64,000 nucleotides of DNA from Arthrobacter sp. Marseille-P9274 (lineage in GTDB: Bacteria > Actinomycetota > Actinomycetes > Actinomycetales > Micrococcaceae), in NCBI RefSeq assembly GCF_946892675.1, contig NZ_CAMPOV010000003.1, positions 62,001-126,000 on the forward strand, read 5' to 3'. Under the pieces are notes generated by a model. It searched no databases. It was not told where the DNA came from and worked only from the letters and a program-made list of their open reading frames with translations. A program made the translations under genes and the position numbers. Below, in pieces: positions 62,207-64,000 of this stretch; within the stretch, counting starts at the first letter, position 1, and the number at the start of each line of letters is the position of its first letter.

Positions 62207-63786
62207 CTGACACGGTGGACAAGAAGCCGGACATCGGCGCACGCACCACACCCGCGGACAGCTCCAAGCCCATGACCGGCGACGAATACATCAACTCGCT
62301 CAAGGACGACCGGGAAGTCTGGATCTACGGCGAACGGGTCAAGGACGTCACCACGCACCCGGCCTTCCGCAACTCCATCCGCATGGTTGCGCGGCTCTAC
62401 GACGGCTTTCACAACCCTGAAACGGCTGACAAGCTGCTGGTTCCCACGGACACGGGCTCCGGCGGCATGACCCACCCGTTCTTCAAGGCCGCCCGTTCCG
62501 TGGAAGACCTCAGGCAGGACCGGGTCGCCATCGAGACCTGGGCCCGGATGACCTACGGCTGGCTCGGCCGCTCCCCCGACTACAAGGCGGCATTCTTGGG
62601 AACCTTGGGCGGGATGCCGGACTTCTACCAGCCCTACCAGGAGAACGCCCTGCGCTGGTACAAGGAGTCGCAGGAAAAGGTCCTCTACTGGAACCACGCG
62701 ATCATCAACCCGCCGGTCGACCGCAACCTGCCGCCGGACCAGGTCGGCGACGTCTTCATGAAGGTGGAGAAGGAAACCGATTCCGGCGTCATCGTCTCGG
62801 GCGCCAAGGTGGTGGCCACCGGCTCGGCCATCACCAACTACAACTTCATCGCCCACTACGGACTGCCGATCAAGAAGAAGGAATTCGCGCTGATCTGCAC
62901 CGTTCCCATGGATGCGCCCGGCGTGAAACTGATCTCCCGAGCGTCGTACTCGCATCAGGCCGCCGTGATGGGTACGCCCTTCGACTACCCGCTGTCCTCC
63001 CGCCTCGACGAGAACGACTCGGTCTTCGTCTTCGACAAGGTCCTCATCCCCTGGGAGAACGTTTTCTGTTACGGCGACATCGACAAGATCAACAACTTCT
63101 TCCCGCAGACCGGCTTCCTCAACCGCTTCACCTACCAAGGCGTCATCCGGCTGGCCGTCAAGCTGGACTTCATCGCCGGCCTGCTGCTCAAGGCGCTGGA
63201 GATCGCCGGGACCCAGGACTTCCGCGGCGTGCAGTCGCGGGCCGGCGAGGTCATCGGTTGGCGCAACATGTTCTACGCCCTCGCCGACGCCATGGCGGCC
63301 AATCCGGACCAAGGCCCCAACGGCACGATCCTGCCGAAGCTCGACTACGGGCTGACCTACCGGATGTTCATGGCCACGGGCTACCCCCGGGTCAAGGAGA
63401 TCATCGAGCAGGATGTCTCCTCGGGCCTGATCTATCTCAACTCCTCCGCCCTGGACTTCAAGACGGCGGAGATCCGGCCCTACCTCGACAAGTATGTCCG
63501 CGGTTCCGGCGGGATCCAGGCCGTGGACCGGGTCAAGCTCATGAAGCTGCTCTGGGACGCCGTCGGCACCGAATTCGGCGGCCGGCATGAACTGTACGAG
63601 CGCAACTACTCCGGAAACCACGAAAACGTCAAAGCCGAGATCCTCTTCGCCGCCCAGGCCGAGGGCATCACGGACATGATGACCGGCTTCGCCGAGCAGT
63701 GCATGAGCGAGTACGACCTCGACGGCTGGACCGTTCCGGACCTCATCAACAACGACGACGTCAGCGTCTTCCTCAACCGGAAATAG
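62203..63786 (+). CDS. pheA1: Phenol 2-monooxygenase, oxygenase component (PheA1/HpaB family)
   Basis: A 527-residue FADH2-dependent oxygenase of the 4-hydroxyphenylacetate 3-hydroxylase family. [19 protein letters not shown] at the start, [16 protein letters not shown], and [17 protein letters not shown] are close to actinobacterial phenol hydroxylase PheA1. It ortho-hydroxylates phenol to catechol using reduced flavin from the upstream reductase, and catechol then goes to CatA. The ATG at 62203 overlaps the reductase stop. Relatives accept cresols and chlorophenols, so the natural substrate may be wider. Confidence 0.9.
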   Translation: MTDTVDKKPDIGARTTPADSSKPMTGDEYINSLKDDREVWIYGERVKDVTTHPAFRNSIRMVARLYDGFHNPETADKLLVPTDTGSGGMTHPFFKAARSVEDLRQDRVAIETWARMTYGWLGRSPDYKAAFLGTLGGMPDFYQPYQENALRWYKESQEKVLYWNHAIINPPVDRNLPPDQVGDVFMKVEKETDSGVIVSGAKVVATGSAITNYNFIAHYGLPIKKKEFALICTVPMDAPGVKLISRASYSHQAAVMGTPFDYPLSSRLDENDSVFVFDKVLIPWENVFCYGDIDKINNFFPQTGFLNRFTYQGVIRLAVKLDFIAGLLLKALEIAGTQDFRGVQSRAGEVIGWRNMFYALADAMAANPDQGPNGTILPKLDYGLTYRMFMATGYPRVKEIIEQDVSSGLIYLNSSALDFKTAEIRPYLDKYVRGSGGIQAVDRVKLMKLLWDAVGTEFGGRHELYERNYSGNHENVKAEILFAAQAEGITDMMTGFAEQCMSEYDLDGWTVPDLINNDDVSVFLNRK

Positions 63787-63891
63787 CCCCTTGACCAAAC
63801 ACTGGCCGGCGACCACACACTGACCGGCTGGGCGGAACTACAGCGCGCTGCCCGAATATGATTGCGACCGACAAACACCTCAGGAGATTAC

Positions 63892-64000
63892 ATGTCCCTC
63901 GTCCGCGTGCATAACTTCTCGATCTCCCTCGACGGCTTCGGCACCGGGGAGGGCCAGCAACTCGACGCTCCGTTCGGTCACGCAGGCTCACGGCTAGTGG
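63892..64000 (+). CDS. RibD/dihydrofolate-reductase-like protein, N-terminal fragment
   Basis: The gene runs off the right edge; 36 residues are seen. They open MSLVRVHNFSISLDGFGTGEG, the typical start of RibD_C/DHFR-like reductases. AGGAG lies 7 bases before the ATG at 63892. It is a distant relative of the protein at 41732-42346. Confidence 0.75.
   Translation, partial: MSLVRVHNFSISLDGFGTGEGQQLDAPFGHAGSRLV

Overview
The window is high-GC actinobacterial DNA. Signs of this are strong G/C bias at third codon positions, GTG and TTG starts, AGGAGG-type ribosome sites and actinobacterial family types such as RNase J, intradiol CatA and an HtaA-like domain. The gene mix of stacked catabolic operons, each with its own regulator and transporter, suggests a soil Micrococcaceae close to Arthrobacter. 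No rRNA or tRNA gene is present to confirm this. I see no insertion sequence, prophage, CRISPR array or origin.

Layout. 1-1052: tail of a nitrilase-type amidohydrolase and a secreted HNH nuclease. 1135-8472: a 5-oxoproline module (DUF1445 protein and NRAMP-like transporter on the minus strand; PxpA, fused PxpB-PxpC, biotin carboxylase/BCCP and a GntR regulator on the plus strand) around a promoter with three TTGTT(G/C)AACAA palindromes. 8600-16883: a polyol or sugar module (GntR regulator, split transketolase, MFS carrier, TIM-barrel isomerase, SDR, fused DhaK-DhaL kinase, RpiB-type isomerase). Related TGTTGAC/GTCAACA operators lie at the regulator gene and at the divergent promoter. 17012-25282: mostly single genes (exported phosphoesterase, SDR, aromatic-ring FAD monooxygenase, AlkD-like and Fpg/Nei repair proteins, small enzymes). 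25541-32232: a cytochrome P450 region (CYP199-like P450, LysR regulator, HtaA-domain protein, 3Fe-4S ferredoxin, ferredoxin reductase, a broken SDR, second P450). 32396-41702: an amine module (amine oxidase-like flavoprotein, Pot-type ABC importer, XRE-cupin regulator, dimethylglycine-dehydrogenase-like enzyme, TetR regulator), with matching operator copies at two promoters. 41732-50405: single genes, including a second aromatic FAD monooxygenase, an MFS carrier divergent from it, RNase J and a secreted M14 carboxypeptidase. 50487-57841: a six-gene operon joining a ribose-type ABC importer to two flavin-dependent monooxygenases of DszA and DszC type. 58289-64000: aldo/keto reductase, SDR, a phenol module (catechol 1,2-dioxygenase, flavin reductase, HpaB/PheA-type hydroxylase) and the start of a RibD-like gene.

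Many intergenic ends carry the word ACGACGGCGGC, which often forms one arm of a long perfect hairpin. The best candidates for new biology are the polyol module with its split transketolase, the ribose-type importer tied to Dsz-like monooxygenases, the stand-alone HtaA protein overlapping a LysR gene, the NRAMP-like carrier lacking its metal motifs, and the paired operators found here.
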